Positions 1 to 9,823 are shown, numbered from the stretch's first letter. The stretch is 64,000 nucleotides of DNA from Photobacterium sanguinicancri (GCF_024346675.1 NZ_AP024850.1:868001-932000), one strand, 5' to 3'. Notes: generated by a model from the sequence alone, not told the origin. A program made the numbers and translations.

Positions 1-315
1 GCACTGGTGATCATCGTGGTATTGATGACGCTGGTTCGTCCTGCTATGCGTAAGCTGCTGTACCCGAACCAATCTGAAGATGGCACGCCATTGGATGAAC
101 ATGGTTTACCTATCATTAATCGGGATAGCGATGGCCTAGGCCTTATTGGTTCTGATTTAGATGGTAGTGATGGTTTTGATCTCAGCAGTAGTGGATTAGA
201 TTTACCGAACTTGCACAAAGATGAAGACTTACTGAAAGCCGTTCGTGCCTTAGTGGCGAATGAACCAGATCTTGCGGCGCAGGTCGTGAAAACGTGGGTA
301 AATGAAGATGGCTGA
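1..315 (+). CDS. fliF: Flagellar MS-ring protein FliF, C-terminal end (partial)
   Basis: Only the last 104 codons lie in the window; the frame is open at the left edge. What remains is the end of the second membrane segment (hydrophobic residues up to about codon 14), a basic stretch (RPAMRKLLYP), and an acidic Ser/Asp/Gly-rich cytoplasmic tail ending AQVVKTWVNEDG. In the FliF family this terminal helix binds the N-terminal domain of FliG and joins the MS-ring to the C-ring. The next gene, fliG, starts 14 bases before the fliF stop, so the two are translationally coupled. Identity rests on the tail motif and on position before fliG. Confidence 0.93.
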   Translation, partial: ALVIIVVLMTLVRPAMRKLLYPNQSEDGTPLDEHGLPIINRDSDGLGLIGSDLDGSDGFDLSSSGLDLPNLHKDEDLLKAVRALVANEPDLAAQVVKTWVNEDG

Positions 316-1348
316 TGAAGCTGACAAAATAGATGAAAAAAAGTTTGATGTAACCAGCTTATCAGGTACTGAAAAAGCCGCGATTTTATTGCTTAGTTTA
401 AGTGAGCAAGATGCAGCAAGCATCATCCGTCATTTTGAACCCAAACAGGTTCAGCGTGTTGGTGGCATCATGGCGAGCATGAACGATTTAAGCCAAGAAA
501 AACTGTCTGCCGTTCATCGTAATTTTCTAGAAGATATCCAAAAATACACCAGTATTGGTATGGGTAGCGAAGACTTCGTACGAAATGCCTTGGTAGCAGC
601 ACTGGGTGAAGATAAAGCCAATAACTTGGTCGATCAGATCCTTATGGGCAGTGGTTCTCGAGGTTTGGACTCTTTGAAATGGATGGACCCTCGTCAGGTG
701 GCAAGTATCATCTTAAACGAGCACCCACAGATCCAAACGATTGTACTGTCGTATTTAGAGCCTGAACAGTCAGCCGAAATATTAGCCCAGTTCCCTGAAC
801 GTGTTCGCCTTGATCTTATGATGCGTATTGCCAACCTTGAAGAAGTTCAGCCAGCAGCATTGCACGAGCTAAACGACATCATGGAGAAACAATTTGCGGG
901 TCAAGCGGGTGCGCAAGCAGCGAAAATTGGCGGCTTGAAAGCAGCGGCAGAAATCATGAACTACCTCGACAACAATGTTGAAGGTTTGTTGATGGATCAA
1001 ATTCGCGATAATGATGAAGACATGGCAACCCAAATCCAAGACTTGATGTTTGTGTTTGATAACCTTGCAGAAGTTGACGATCGTGGTATTCAAGCCTTGC
1101 TACGCGATGTTCCACAAGAGCTACTGCAAAAAGCCCTTAAAGGGGCTGATGATCTGCTGCGTGATAAAATCTTACGTAACATGTCGAAGCGTGCAGCTGA
1201 AATGCTGCAAGACGACCTTGAAGCCATGGGACCAATTCGTGTGGCAGATGTAGAATCGGCACAAAAAGAAATTCTATCTATCGCTCGTCGCCTCGCTGAT
1301 GCTGGAGAGCTGATGCTGTCGGGTGGTGGTGGTGATGAGTTCTTATAA
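302..1348 (+). CDS. fliG: Flagellar motor switch protein FliG
   Basis: C-ring protein that carries torque and touches the stator. The 348 residues match the usual length. The N-terminal domain binds FliF; the middle domain carries the EHPQ motif at residues 140-143 that contacts FliM; the C-terminal domain has the charged torque helix (around DDLLRDKILRNMSKRAAEML) and the conserved end ADAGELMLSGG. Two in-frame ATGs lie at 302 and 308. Starting at 308 would give MADEADKI and shorten the overlap with fliF; neither has a strong ribosome-binding site. Linked to fliF upstream and fliH downstream. Confidence 0.97.
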   Translation: MKMADEADKIDEKKFDVTSLSGTEKAAILLLSLSEQDAASIIRHFEPKQVQRVGGIMASMNDLSQEKLSAVHRNFLEDIQKYTSIGMGSEDFVRNALVAALGEDKANNLVDQILMGSGSRGLDSLKWMDPRQVASIILNEHPQIQTIVLSYLEPEQSAEILAQFPERVRLDLMMRIANLEEVQPAALHELNDIMEKQFAGQAGAQAAKIGGLKAAAEIMNYLDNNVEGLLMDQIRDNDEDMATQIQDLMFVFDNLAEVDDRGIQALLRDVPQELLQKALKGADDLLRDKILRNMSKRAAEMLQDDLEAMGPIRVADVESAQKEILSIARRLADAGELMLSGGGGDEFL

Positions 1349-1409
1349 GTGATGAACCGTAGCTATCTAATCAATAATCTAGCTGGAATCCAACAAGGCG
1401 GAGTATTTA

Positions 1410-2207
1410 ATGAGCACTGATCGCCGTCGTGGATTTATGCGTGTTTCAGAGCATCAAGCACAAGAACTCGAGCGCTGGGCGTTTCCCGATTATGCCGAGG
1501 AACAGTTAGAGCCGCGTGATAACGCGATGAACTATGATCCGCAGTGGGAACCTGAACCATTAGAGCCAGAAGAAGAGCCTGGTCCTCCGCCATTAACCGC
1601 GGCAGATTTAGACGACATTCGCCAATCGGCTTATGAAGAAGGATTAACCGAAGGGCGCACCTCAGGTCATGCTGAAGGTTTTGACATCGGCAAGCAAGAA
1701 GGGCTTGAATCAGGTTTACTTGAAGGCCGAGAGCAAGGCCACGCCGAAGGTCTCCAACAAGGCCAAACTGAAATATCAGCCCATGTTGCAGCCTTGGTGA
1801 AACTGGCTGAACAGCTAGCGACGCCGTTACAACAACTTGACGGTGAAGTTGAAAATCAAATGGTTGCCATGGTCACCAGTTTGGCGAAAGAGCTGATCCG
1901 AGTTGAAGTGCAAACTAACCCACAAGTGATCTTACAAACCGTACGTGAAGTGATTGCCGAATTACCAATGGCAGGGCGTACGATTACCTTACAACTACAC
2001 CCTGATGATCTCGCAATTGTACGTGATGCCTATAACGAAGATGATCTTGCCGATCGCCAATGGAAGCTACAAGCTGAGCCAGCCATGAACCGTGGTGATC
2101 TTCATGTTCAGTCTGGTGACTCTAATGTCGATTTCTTTATGGACGATCGCATTCGCCAGCTATTAGAGCAATTTCAAGGTGTAAATAAACAACATGGTGG
2201 TGAGTAA
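1410..2207 (+). CDS. fliH: Flagellar assembly protein FliH, regulator of the FliI ATPase
   Basis: FliH dimers hold the export ATPase FliI and link it to FliN and the export gate. The 265-residue product has an acidic Pro/Glu-rich N-terminal part (residues 30-65), then an uninterrupted series of glycines every fourth residue from 78 to 118 (11 glycines), typical of the FliH GxxxG helix but long. A globular C-terminal domain (about 125-255) resembles the peripheral stalk of V/F-type ATPases. The GGCGGAG stretch 15 bases before the ATG is a weak ribosome-binding site. The stop codon overlaps the fliI start (TAATG). Confidence 0.95.
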   Translation: MSTDRRRGFMRVSEHQAQELERWAFPDYAEEQLEPRDNAMNYDPQWEPEPLEPEEEPGPPPLTAADLDDIRQSAYEEGLTEGRTSGHAEGFDIGKQEGLESGLLEGREQGHAEGLQQGQTEISAHVAALVKLAEQLATPLQQLDGEVENQMVAMVTSLAKELIRVEVQTNPQVILQTVREVIAELPMAGRTITLQLHPDDLAIVRDAYNEDDLADRQWKLQAEPAMNRGDLHVQSGDSNVDFFMDDRIRQLLEQFQGVNKQHGGE

Positions 2208-3745
2208 TGTCATCACCTTACTCTGAGCATCCGCTAACGGATGATCCGCAACAGCCTTTACCACATCAAGCTGGCGTTACTGGTCAAGTGGAAGAAAACC
2301 AGCAAGGCTTTGATCAACAAAGCTCGGATCTACAAAGTACCAATCCACAAAGCAGCGATCTACAAAGTGCTGAGCCGCAAACTGACGCAGCACTTGTTTC
2401 AACACCTGTCACGCCCGCTCATATTTCCCCTAATTTATCGGAAAAGCTAGCTAAGTATAAAACAAAAGGCTTAGCCACTCGGCCTGTTGCCTCAGGACGA
2501 TTAGTTCGTGTGGTTGGTTTAACACTAGAGGCTATTGGCTGTCGTGCGCCTGTTGGAAGCTTATGCAAAGTGGAAACGCTTAAAGGGGAAATGGAAGCCG
2601 AAGTGGTTGGTTTCTCTGGTGATACCTTGTTTTTGATGCCAAGCGAGCAACTTGCTGGGATCATGCCGGGCGCAAAAGTGACGCCAATTACAGAAGCCGC
2701 AGGCATTCCTGTTGGAATGGAACTGCTTGGCCGCGTGATTGATGGCGTGGGTAATCCTCTTGATGGGTTAGGTGATATTTTCACCGCGAAACGTGCCGCT
2801 TTTAATGCAGAACCGATCAACCCCTTATCACGCAAGCCAATCAAAGAACCGCTTGATGTTGGCCTTAAAGCGATCAATGGATTATTAACCGTTGGTAAAG
2901 GGCAACGCATTGGTTTATTTGCAGGTTCTGGTGTGGGTAAATCTGTGACTTTAGGCATGATGACCCGAGGTACAACTGCACAGGTTGTGGTGGTTGGCTT
3001 GATCGGCGAACGTGGTCGTGAGGTAAAAGAATTTATTGATGAAATTCTTGGTCTGGAAGGACGAGCGCGTGCGGTTGTGGTTGCGGCTCCTGCCGATGCT
3101 TCGCCACTAATGCGCTTAAAAGGTTGCCAGACAGCCCTGACGATTGCGGAATACTTCCGTGACCAAGGGTTAGATGTTTTGTTATTAATGGATTCGCTGA
3201 CGCGTTTTGCCCAAGCGCAGCGTGAAATAGCCTTATCTGTGGGTGAGCCTCCAGCAACCAAAGGTTATCCACCATCGGTCTTTGCTAAATTGCCTGCTTT
3301 GGTAGAACGTGCTGGTAACGGCAATGAAAACCAAGGGTCTATTACGGCTTTTTTCACCGTATTAACGGAAGGTGATGACTTACAAGATCCGATCGCCGAT
3401 GCCTCGCGAGCGATTTTGGATGGTCACATAGTACTGTCCCGTGAAATGGCCGATGCAGGGCATTACCCTGCGATTGACGTTGAGCGTTCGGTGAGCCGTG
3501 TTATGCCAGCCATTGTCGATGACGAGCACATGTTGATGTCAAAAGCTGTTCGCCAAGTGTTATCGATTTGCCGTAAAAACCAGGATTTAGTGTCGATAGG
3601 GGCTTACAAACCGGGTACTGATCCCGCCATTGACCAAGCTTTCTTGTTGAAGCCCAAACTCGATATGTACTTGCAGCAGCAGATGAAAGAATCTGTACCG
3701 TACCAAATGTGTGTCAATATGCTCAGAAGTACTCTCAGCGGATAA
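2207..3745 (+). CDS. fliI: Flagellum-specific export ATPase FliI, with N-terminal extension
   Basis: Hexameric ATPase of flagellar type III export. The Walker A motif AGSGVGKS is at 239-246, followed by the Walker B region ([18 protein letters not shown]) and the [15 protein letters not shown] signature of the family. At 512 residues it is about 70 longer than typical FliI. The excess lies at the N-terminus: residues 1-75 are Gln/Ser/Pro-rich, with a repeated SSDLQS element at 39-44 and 49-54. The usual FliI start region ([13 protein letters not shown]) begins only at residue 77. The ATG overlaps the fliH stop, and no other ATG occurs before the conserved domain, so the extension appears to be real. 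Confidence 0.97.
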   Translation: MSSPYSEHPLTDDPQQPLPHQAGVTGQVEENQQGFDQQSSDLQSTNPQSSDLQSAEPQTDAALVSTPVTPAHISPNLSEKLAKYKTKGLATRPVASGRLVRVVGLTLEAIGCRAPVGSLCKVETLKGEMEAEVVGFSGDTLFLMPSEQLAGIMPGAKVTPITEAAGIPVGMELLGRVIDGVGNPLDGLGDIFTAKRAAFNAEPINPLSRKPIKEPLDVGLKAINGLLTVGKGQRIGLFAGSGVGKSVTLGMMTRGTTAQVVVVGLIGERGREVKEFIDEILGLEGRARAVVVAAPADASPLMRLKGCQTALTIAEYFRDQGLDVLLLMDSLTRFAQAQREIALSVGEPPATKGYPPSVFAKLPALVERAGNGNENQGSITAFFTVLTEGDDLQDPIADASRAILDGHIVLSREMADAGHYPAIDVERSVSRVMPAIVDDEHMLMSKAVRQVLSICRKNQDLVSIGAYKPGTDPAIDQAFLLKPKLDMYLQQQMKESVPYQMCVNMLRSTLSG

Positions 3746-3763
3746 TTTTAAAATTGATCGTTT

Positions 3764-4207
3764 ATGCCTAACAGTGCCTTACAACTTATCCTAGAACGCG
3801 CCAAAGAAGATGAGCACCAAGCTTCTTTAGCGCTAAATAACGCCCGTAATGAGCGTGATAACTATTTAGTTCAACTTCAGCAAATTGAACAATATCGCTT
3901 AGATTATTGTAAGCAACTCTCCAGCCGAGGCCAGGCTGGCCTAACCGCTAGTAATTATAATCACTTACAAAAATTCCTTACTCAGCTTGATGAAACGTTG
4001 GCGAAGCAGAGAATGGCAGGGGCGCAATTTGACGAACAAGTGAATGCTTGTAGTGAATACTGGCAAGAGGTCAGAAAAAAGCGCCGCTCCATTGAGTGGC
4101 TACTAGAAAAAAAGCAAACCGAACGCCAACAGATGTTGGATAAACAAGAGCAAAAAATGATGGATGAATTTTCAACCTTACAATTTGCTCGTCGCCATTT
4201 ACGCTGA
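3764..4207 (+). CDS. fliJ: Flagellar export protein FliJ
   Basis: Short all-helical protein of 147 residues, rich in Gln, Glu, Lys and Arg, predicted as an antiparallel coiled coil. FliJ sits in the centre of the FliI ring like the gamma subunit of F1 and couples the ATPase to FlhA. Sequence conservation in the family is low, so the call rests on length, coiled-coil composition and the fixed position directly after fliI. It is probably the last gene of the fliF-to-fliJ unit, since a sigma-54 promoter follows. Confidence 0.9.
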   Translation: MPNSALQLILERAKEDEHQASLALNNARNERDNYLVQLQQIEQYRLDYCKQLSSRGQAGLTASNYNHLQKFLTQLDETLAKQRMAGAQFDEQVNACSEYWQEVRKKRRSIEWLLEKKQTERQQMLDKQEQKMMDEFSTLQFARRHLR

Positions 4208-4261
4208 TCATCACGAGTTGAGTGTATAGCTTGAATAGACGATTAAGAGCACTATTCATAG

Positions 4262-4277
4262 TGGCTTGATTATTGCA
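4262..4277 (+). promoter_or_regulatory. Sigma-54 promoter upstream of fliK
   Basis: TGGCTTGATTATTGCA fits the sigma-54 pattern TGGCACG-N4-TTGCW with two mismatches in the -24 box and a perfect -12 box; GG and GC are separated by exactly 10 bases. Transcription would start near 4288, about 40 bases before the fliK ATG. Vibrionaceae flagellar genes are known to use RpoN with FlrA or FlrC. The site lies in the only gap over 100 bp between fliG and fliR, which supports a new transcription unit starting at fliK. Confidence 0.8.
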
Positions 4278-4327
4278 TGGTATTTGCATTCATTGTACCG
4301 TGCTTTTTTTCTTGTTGATGAGTGTTT

Positions 4328-6262
4328 ATGAGCCTGTCTAGCTTAATGCCTTTTAATTTTTCTTCTGTTTCTAAAGCTGCGCCTAATGAGGCGAATCCAG
4401 CATCTTCAGATACTGAAGGTGGAAGTGATTTTTCCGAAGAATTACAACAAGCTAGTGCGTCTTCATCACCATCCTCATCGGTATTAAAAAAACAACTAAG
4501 TAGCGGCGAAACTGTTTCTGATACGCCTGAACAGGCAGTAAAGAGCAGTGGCGAGAAACTGACGTCTGATGATTCAGTCGAGTCCGCTGAAACCGTAGCT
4601 AAGAGTGCTGACCTTGAATTAGGGCAAATTGATGGCGAACTTGCTGCCAAAGATGAGGCTAAAGCCATCACATCTGATCAGCAAGTTATTGATACAGATA
4701 GTAATGACGCTATTTCTGATGACGTGCTACAAGTTGAAGCCGTTACTTCTGGTCAGGCTGACAATACCAAGGTTAGTGCGGTAGAGAATATACCACCAAG
4801 TCAAGCAAAGCAGCAGACAATGACAGAAGGGGAAGCCTTTTTAAATCAGATGGATGCAGCGAATAAGCAGTTGTCAGCAAAAGAGTTAAATACCCCAAAT
4901 CAGCCTTCAGCAAATGATGTTGATGGCAACACCTTGCCAGTTGGTACGGCATTAGTTGCTGGCCAATCGCTAGGCGAAGCTCCTGCTAATGCTTCTATTG
5001 ATGCTTCTATTGATGCTTCTGTTGGTACTTCAGTTGATAGCGCTGAATCGCAAGGCCAAGCGGAAGCTGCAAATACAGAATCACTTGCGCATGTCTTTAA
5101 CTCCTCAGCAGTGAATAGTAACGTAACAGCCGCAAATGTGGGTGATGCCTCCGTAACCAGCAGTGAAGCGGAAGCAGTTGTGAATGGAACGGCTTCAGGG
5201 GCGACAGAGGCAAGCCAAGCTGTCGCGGCATCTGGTGCCATTGGTGTTGCTGCGACCAATAATGTAAATATGGCAACTAATGGAAACAGTGAGCCTGTTA
5301 TTACCGACGCGAGTGATACCACAACAGAACAGGTATCAGGAAAAGCGAGCGGTGCTAATGTGTTAGCGAATGGTACAACAGCGAGTACTCCATCGGCGGG
5401 TACGGCACATATTCCATGGTCTTCCAGTGCAGTTATGGCCCCAAGCACGATGGACGCTGGTGGCGTATCAAGCGCGAACTTAGCGGGTGGTCTTGCTGTC
5501 GGAGTCAGTGCAGGAGTCAGTACAGGAGTCAGTACAGGTATAGGTATCGGCGCTGAAGCTGTAACGCCAACGGATGGTTCAAATCTAGAAATGGATCACG
5601 CTGCGACAATGTTGGCTGGGGGGGCGATTGTTGCCAATACAGCTGATGGGCAACAAGACCCAGCTGCAAATATACAAGCAAATGAGTCAGCTGTGGCAAC
5701 AACGAATAACGTGACCGCGGGAAGCCTGACCATGCAGCAAGCAGCAAAAGCGGATGCATTGGCACAAGCCCAAACACCCATTCAGTTAACCAAAGATCAC
5801 GGTGGTGATGAGTTGGCCGAAAAAGTGAATATTATGCTGTCGAAAAATTTAAAGCATGTTGATATTCGGTTAGACCCGCCAGAGTTGGGTAAAGTACAAA
5901 TCAAATTATCTATGAATCAAGATCAGGCATCGGTTCAATTTACAGCGGCGAATGCACAAACCCGTGAGTTATTGGAGCATTCTATGCCGCGTTTGCGTGA
6001 GTTACTTCACCAGCAAGGTATGCAGCTAGCACAAACCTCGGTGCAACAAGACACCAGCCGTCAGCAGTCAGGCGGACAAGCTTTCGCTGGTCAGCAAGGC
6101 CAACACACCAATGGGCAAGATGGCTCAAATGGTGGACAGCAGCGTGGCGGCACATCAGGCCAAGGACATGGTCAAGGTGATGGGCATTGGGGAGCGGGTG
6201 ACGGACAATCGCTAGAAATGTATGCCACACCATCAAACGATCGTGTCGATTACTATGCTTAA
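4328..6262 (+). CDS. fliK: Flagellar hook-length control protein FliK
   Basis: Secreted molecular ruler that sets hook length and switches export specificity through FlhB. The first 480 residues are low-complexity, rich in Ala, Ser, Thr, Glu and Asp, with short internal repeats (SIDASIDASV; GVSTGVSTG). The conserved C-terminal FliK domain is near residues 485-580, with the core LDPPELGKVQIKL. A Gln/Gly-rich tail follows. The chosen ATG gives 644 residues; a GTG two codons upstream (4322) is also possible. Length varies widely in this family. Sigma-54 promoter directly upstream. Confidence 0.93.
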   Translation: MSLSSLMPFNFSSVSKAAPNEANPASSDTEGGSDFSEELQQASASSSPSSSVLKKQLSSGETVSDTPEQAVKSSGEKLTSDDSVESAETVAKSADLELGQIDGELAAKDEAKAITSDQQVIDTDSNDAISDDVLQVEAVTSGQADNTKVSAVENIPPSQAKQQTMTEGEAFLNQMDAANKQLSAKELNTPNQPSANDVDGNTLPVGTALVAGQSLGEAPANASIDASIDASVGTSVDSAESQGQAEAANTESLAHVFNSSAVNSNVTAANVGDASVTSSEAEAVVNGTASGATEASQAVAASGAIGVAATNNVNMATNGNSEPVITDASDTTTEQVSGKASGANVLANGTTASTPSAGTAHIPWSSSAVMAPSTMDAGGVSSANLAGGLAVGVSAGVSTGVSTGIGIGAEAVTPTDGSNLEMDHAATMLAGGAIVANTADGQQDPAANIQANESAVATTNNVTAGSLTMQQAAKADALAQAQTPIQLTKDHGGDELAEKVNIMLSKNLKHVDIRLDPPELGKVQIKLSMNQDQASVQFTAANAQTRELLEHSMPRLRELLHQQGMQLAQTSVQQDTSRQQSGGQAFAGQQGQHTNGQDGSNGGQQRGGTSGQGHGQGDGHWGAGDGQSLEMYATPSNDRVDYYA

Positions 6263-6329
6263 GCTGAAAAATACACGACAATAGGCGTAATGGATTGGCT
6301 TAGGTTTAATAAAGAATAAAAGAGGAAGC

Positions 6330-6818
6330 ATGGCGGACGAGTTACAAGAAACGGGCAAAAAGAAGAAGCTCATTATCATTATAGTGGCTGTAGTTGTTCT
6401 TCTTATCGGTGGTGGTGCAGCTGCATGGTTCATGATGGACGATGATACGCCTGCTGCCGTTGAGTCAGTTAATACTCCAGCACAAGCGACAAAAACTGAG
6501 CCTGCGTATTACGTGACTTTGCCACAGCCTTTTATCTTTAATGTGACAGGTGATAAGCGTGATCGCCTTGTTCAAGTTAAAGTGCAATTAATGGTGCGAG
6601 GTGACGATAATGAATCAACCGCTAAACAACATGTTCCTTTGATTGAAAGTACCCTGTTGCAGACATTCGGTGCTGCGACAGTAGAAGAATTACGCACGCC
6701 AAATGGTCGCGTTGAATTACGTGAAAAAGCGCGCGAATCTGTGCAAGGTGCGCTGCAAAAAGTCTCGGGCCGACGAGTGGTCGAGCGTGTTTTATTTACT
6801 GGCTTTGTAATGCAATAG
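6330..6818 (+). CDS. fliL: Flagellar basal body-associated protein FliL
   Basis: Single-pass inner-membrane protein of 162 residues. A short basic cytoplasmic N-terminus (KKKK at about 11-14) precedes a membrane helix at about 15-36. The periplasmic domain is SPFH/stomatin-like in FliL structures. FliL surrounds the stator units and supports torque under load. A strong ribosome-binding site (AGAGGAAGC) precedes the ATG. The fliM start follows its stop by 7 bases. Confidence 0.95.
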   Translation: MADELQETGKKKKLIIIIVAVVVLLIGGGAAAWFMMDDDTPAAVESVNTPAQATKTEPAYYVTLPQPFIFNVTGDKRDRLVQVKVQLMVRGDDNESTAKQHVPLIESTLLQTFGAATVEELRTPNGRVELREKARESVQGALQKVSGRRVVERVLFTGFVMQ

Positions 6819-6825
6819 GTTCAAT

Positions 6826-7872
6826 GTGAGTGATCTATTAACCCAAGACGAAATTGATGCGCTCTTACATGGTGTTGATGACGTAGAAGATGATGATGAT
6901 CTAGACGATGGTGGCTCCTCCAATGCCACGACGTTCGATTTTTCATCGCAAGATCGTATTGTTCGTGGGCGGATGCCTACGCTTGAGTTGATCAATGAAC
7001 GCTTCGCCCGACACATGCGTATTAGCTTGTTTAATATGTTGCGTAAAACGGCTGAAGTGTCGATCAATGGCGTGCAAATGATAAAATTTGGTGAATACCA
7101 AAACACCTTATACGTTCCAACCAGTTTGAACATGGTTCGCTTTCGTCCGCTAAAAGGGACTGGGCTTATTACCATGGAAGCGCGTTTAGTTTTCATCTTG
7201 GTAGAAAACTTCTTTGGTGGGGATGGACGTTTCCACGCAAAAATTGAAGGGCGTGAATTTACCCCTACCGAGCGCCGTATTGTTCAAATGCTATTGAAAC
7301 TCGTATTTGAAGATTACCGCGAGGCATGGTCGCCAGTAATGGGGGTTGAGTTTGAGTATCTCGATTCTGAAGTTAACCCAACCATGGCGAACATTGTCAG
7401 CCCAACTGAAGTGATCGTAGTGAGTTCGTTCCATATTGAAGTGGATGGCGGTGGCGGTGATTTTCACGTGGTCATGCCATACTCCATGGTTGAGCCTATT
7501 CGTGAATTGTTGGATGCGGGTGTGCAATCCGACAAAATGGATACTGATGTTCGCTGGAGTAAAGCATTGCGTGATGAAATCATGGATGTACCAGTGAATA
7601 TGCGTGCCAAATTATTGGATGTGAATTTGTCACTACGTGATTTGATGGAACTGCAAACGGGTGATGTGATCCCAATTGATATGCCAGAAGCGGCAACTGT
7701 GTTTGTTGAAGATCTACCAACATATCGCGCAAAAATGGGTAAATCAGGCGATAACGTCGCGTTAAAAATTACCGAAAAACTAAAACGACCAGATATGGTG
7801 AAAACTGATCTGGCTTTCCTTGATCGTGATGCACTTGGTACCGCGTTGATGGAAATTAATAATGAAGACTAA
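6826..7872 (+). CDS. fliM: Flagellar motor switch protein FliM
   Basis: C-ring protein that receives phosphorylated CheY. The N-terminal CheY-P-binding segment (LLTQDEIDALLHG, residues 4-16) is intact, followed by an acidic linker (17-30). The middle domain carries the GGDG motif at 131-134 that meets the EHPQ motif of FliG; a C-terminal SpoA domain pairs with FliN. The start is GTG at 6826; the ATG two bases earlier is out of frame. The 348-residue length is normal. Lies between fliL and fliN, as in other Vibrionaceae. Confidence 0.97.
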   Translation: MSDLLTQDEIDALLHGVDDVEDDDDLDDGGSSNATTFDFSSQDRIVRGRMPTLELINERFARHMRISLFNMLRKTAEVSINGVQMIKFGEYQNTLYVPTSLNMVRFRPLKGTGLITMEARLVFILVENFFGGDGRFHAKIEGREFTPTERRIVQMLLKLVFEDYREAWSPVMGVEFEYLDSEVNPTMANIVSPTEVIVVSSFHIEVDGGGGDFHVVMPYSMVEPIRELLDAGVQSDKMDTDVRWSKALRDEIMDVPVNMRAKLLDVNLSLRDLMELQTGDVIPIDMPEAATVFVEDLPTYRAKMGKSGDNVALKITEKLKRPDMVKTDLAFLDRDALGTALMEINNED

Positions 7873-7886
7873 CGATAGGTGTAATC

Positions 7887-8279
7887 ATGTCTCAAAATGA
7901 TCAACAAATCGCAGATGACTGGGCTGCAGCGCTTGCGGAGCAAGCTGACGACGAAACAGTACAGGCTGCGCCACTTGAAGAGTTAACTGACGAGAGTACA
8001 CCAATTACGGAAGATGAACGCCGTAAGCTTGATAGCATCATGGATATTCCGGTGACTATCTCAATGGAAGTCGGTCGCACCCAGATTAGTATTCGTAACT
8101 TACTGCAATTAAACCAAGGTTCAGTGGTGGAATTGGATCGTATCGCTGGTGAGTCTTTGGATGTGATGGTAAACGGCACATTGATTGCACACGGTGAAGT
8201 GGTCGTGGTGAATGATAAATTTGGTATTCGTCTTACTGATGTCATCAGTCAAACTGAACGTATTAAGAAACTACGTTAA
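7887..8279 (+). CDS. fliN: Flagellar motor switch protein FliN
   Basis: A 130-residue C-ring protein with an acidic N-terminal part (1-48) and a SpoA domain (about 50-125; motifs IMDIPVTISMEVGRT and LLQLNQGSVVEL). FliN forms the lower rim of the switch and docks FliH, bringing the ATPase complex to the export gate. The stop overlaps the fliO start (TAATG), indicating coupled translation. Confidence 0.97.
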   Translation: MSQNDQQIADDWAAALAEQADDETVQAAPLEELTDESTPITEDERRKLDSIMDIPVTISMEVGRTQISIRNLLQLNQGSVVELDRIAGESLDVMVNGTLIAHGEVVVVNDKFGIRLTDVISQTERIKKLR

Positions 8280-8707
8280 TGCTGTGGCGTAAATTGAGTA
8301 AAATGGTTGACCTACGAATGACGAAAATACTGCTTTCAGTGCTACTTGCTAGCTTATCTTTACCAGCAATGGCAGCCCCACCAGAAGTGAATCTTGCGAC
8401 GACATTAGCATCATTGCTGTTAGTCATTATGTTGATTTTAGTGCTAGGTTGGCTACTAAAACGCTTACGTTTGCCTTCGATCCAAGGCGATAACAATATG
8501 AAAATTGTTAAGCAGCTAACAGTGGGACAAAAAGAACGTATTTTGTTGCTACAGGTCGGTGATGAGCAGCTATTAGTTGGGGTGACTCAGCATAATATTT
8601 CGTTACTGAATAAGTTGGAACAACCACTTCCAGAGCCTGTGGTTACTCGTCCCGAGTTTGCTAGTCAACTGGGCAAAATATTAAAAAACGACGCTAAAAC
8701 GAAATGA
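8279..8707 (+). CDS. fliO: Flagellar biosynthetic protein FliO
   Basis: Small membrane protein that helps assemble the FliP ring of the export gate. There is a possible signal peptide (about residues 14-33, ending PAMAA) and one membrane helix (about 40-61), followed by a cytoplasmic domain with the FliO pattern [29 protein letters not shown]. The ATG at 8279 overlaps the fliN stop. Starts at 8303 (GTT follows) or 8318 (ATG-ACG-AAA) are also possible and would give a more typical signal peptide. Linked to fliP by an ATGA overlap. Confidence 0.88.
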   Translation: MLWRKLSKMVDLRMTKILLSVLLASLSLPAMAAPPEVNLATTLASLLLVIMLILVLGWLLKRLRLPSIQGDNNMKIVKQLTVGQKERILLLQVGDEQLLVGVTQHNISLLNKLEQPLPEPVVTRPEFASQLGKILKNDAKTK

Positions 8708-9537
8708 TAAAAAATAGCCTAGTGGCTGCATTGTTGGCAGCGTGTACTTTCTTTTTCAGTGTTTCAGCATGGGCATCCGTAGAAAATGGTACGGTAAGTG
8801 TCACTGAGCAAGCTATGCAAAGCGAGCAAGGTGCATCGCATATGGTGGCTAAGCGAAATGGCACGGGGATTCCTGCTTTTTCCGTTAGCGTGAACCCTGA
8901 CGGTACGGAAGATTACTCGGTCACTTTACAAATACTGGGCTTGATGACAGCACTGGGTTTTTTACCCGCTATCATTATTTTGATGACCTCGTTTACCCGT
9001 ATCGTGGTAGTCATGTCTATCTTGCGTCAAGCCATGGGTTTGCAACAGACGCCATCGAATCAGGTGATTATTGGCATCGCTTTGTTCATGACATTTTATG
9101 TTATGTCACCAGTAATCGATAAAATAAATACTCAAGCTGTTCAGCCGTACATCAATGAAGAAATAAATGCAGAACAAGCATTTACTGCTGCACAAGATCC
9201 ACTGCGTCAGTTTATGTTGAAGCAAACTCGGGTGAAAGATCTCGAGAGCTTCGTCAATATGTCTGGCTCATCGGCGACAGATCCACAAGAAGTGCCGATG
9301 ACAGTCTTGATCCCTGCGTTCATTACTTCAGAACTAAAAACCGCATTCCAAATTGGTTTCATGTTGTTTTTACCATTTTTGATTATTGACCTTGTTGTTG
9401 CTTCCGTCTTGATGGCCATGGGTATGATGATGCTATCACCTATGATTGTCTCTTTGCCGTTTAAACTCATGCTGTTTGTATTGGTCGACGGTTGGAACTT
9501 GATCCTGTCAACGCTCGCGGGCAGTTTTGGCACTTAG
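8704..9537 (+). CDS. fliP: Flagellar export gate protein FliP
   Basis: Pore-forming subunit of the FliP5Q4R1 export gate. An N-terminal signal peptide (1-24, ending SAWA) is followed by the FliP core: [45 protein letters not shown], and the C-terminal paired helices with the MGMMMLSP signature. The 277-residue length is slightly above average because of a Ser/Glu-rich periplasmic segment after the signal peptide. Starts inside the fliO stop. Confidence 0.97.
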   Translation: MIKNSLVAALLAACTFFFSVSAWASVENGTVSVTEQAMQSEQGASHMVAKRNGTGIPAFSVSVNPDGTEDYSVTLQILGLMTALGFLPAIIILMTSFTRIVVVMSILRQAMGLQQTPSNQVIIGIALFMTFYVMSPVIDKINTQAVQPYINEEINAEQAFTAAQDPLRQFMLKQTRVKDLESFVNMSGSSATDPQEVPMTVLIPAFITSELKTAFQIGFMLFLPFLIIDLVVASVLMAMGMMMLSPMIVSLPFKLMLFVLVDGWNLILSTLAGSFGT

Positions 9538-9553
9538 CCAGTAGAGAGTACGC

Positions 9554-9823
9554 ATGACACCTGAAGCTTTTGTCGAAATATTCCAAGATGCACTCTACAT
9601 GGTTTTAATCATGGTATGCATGATTGTAATACCGGGCCTATTGGTGGGCTTGGTTGTTGCTGTTTTTCAAGCCGCAACCTCAATCAACGAACAAACCTTG
9701 AGCTTCTTGCCTCGTTTGATTGCCACTTTGTTAGCATTAATGCTCTTTGGGCATGCGATGACAACCATGCTCATGGACTATTTTTTCCGCGTGATTGAGC
9801 GGATCCCGCAGTTACTCTATTAG
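9554..9823 (+). CDS. fliQ: Flagellar export gate protein FliQ
   Basis: An 89-residue protein with two membrane helices, typical of FliQ. The conserved segment ISSxNEQTLSFLPR is present as ATSINEQTLSFLPR. Four copies wrap the FliP ring in the export gate. Sits between fliP and fliR with short gaps, as in the standard operon. Confidence 0.96.
   Translation: MTPEAFVEIFQDALYMVLIMVCMIVIPGLLVGLVVAVFQAATSINEQTLSFLPRLIATLLALMLFGHAMTTMLMDYFFRVIERIPQLLY

Noticed and set aside
2419..3261. 280-codon minus-strand frame antisense to fliI
   Set aside because: Shadow of the conserved ATPase core; no ribosome-binding site or recognisable domain.
4900..5448. 182-codon minus-strand frame antisense to fliK
   Set aside because: Reflects Ala/Ser/Thr/Val low complexity of fliK read backwards; no independent support.
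4985..5545. Short repeats in fliK considered as CRISPR or mobile repeats
   Set aside because: Units are 9-12 bases, in frame and code for low-complexity ruler sequence; there are no spacers.
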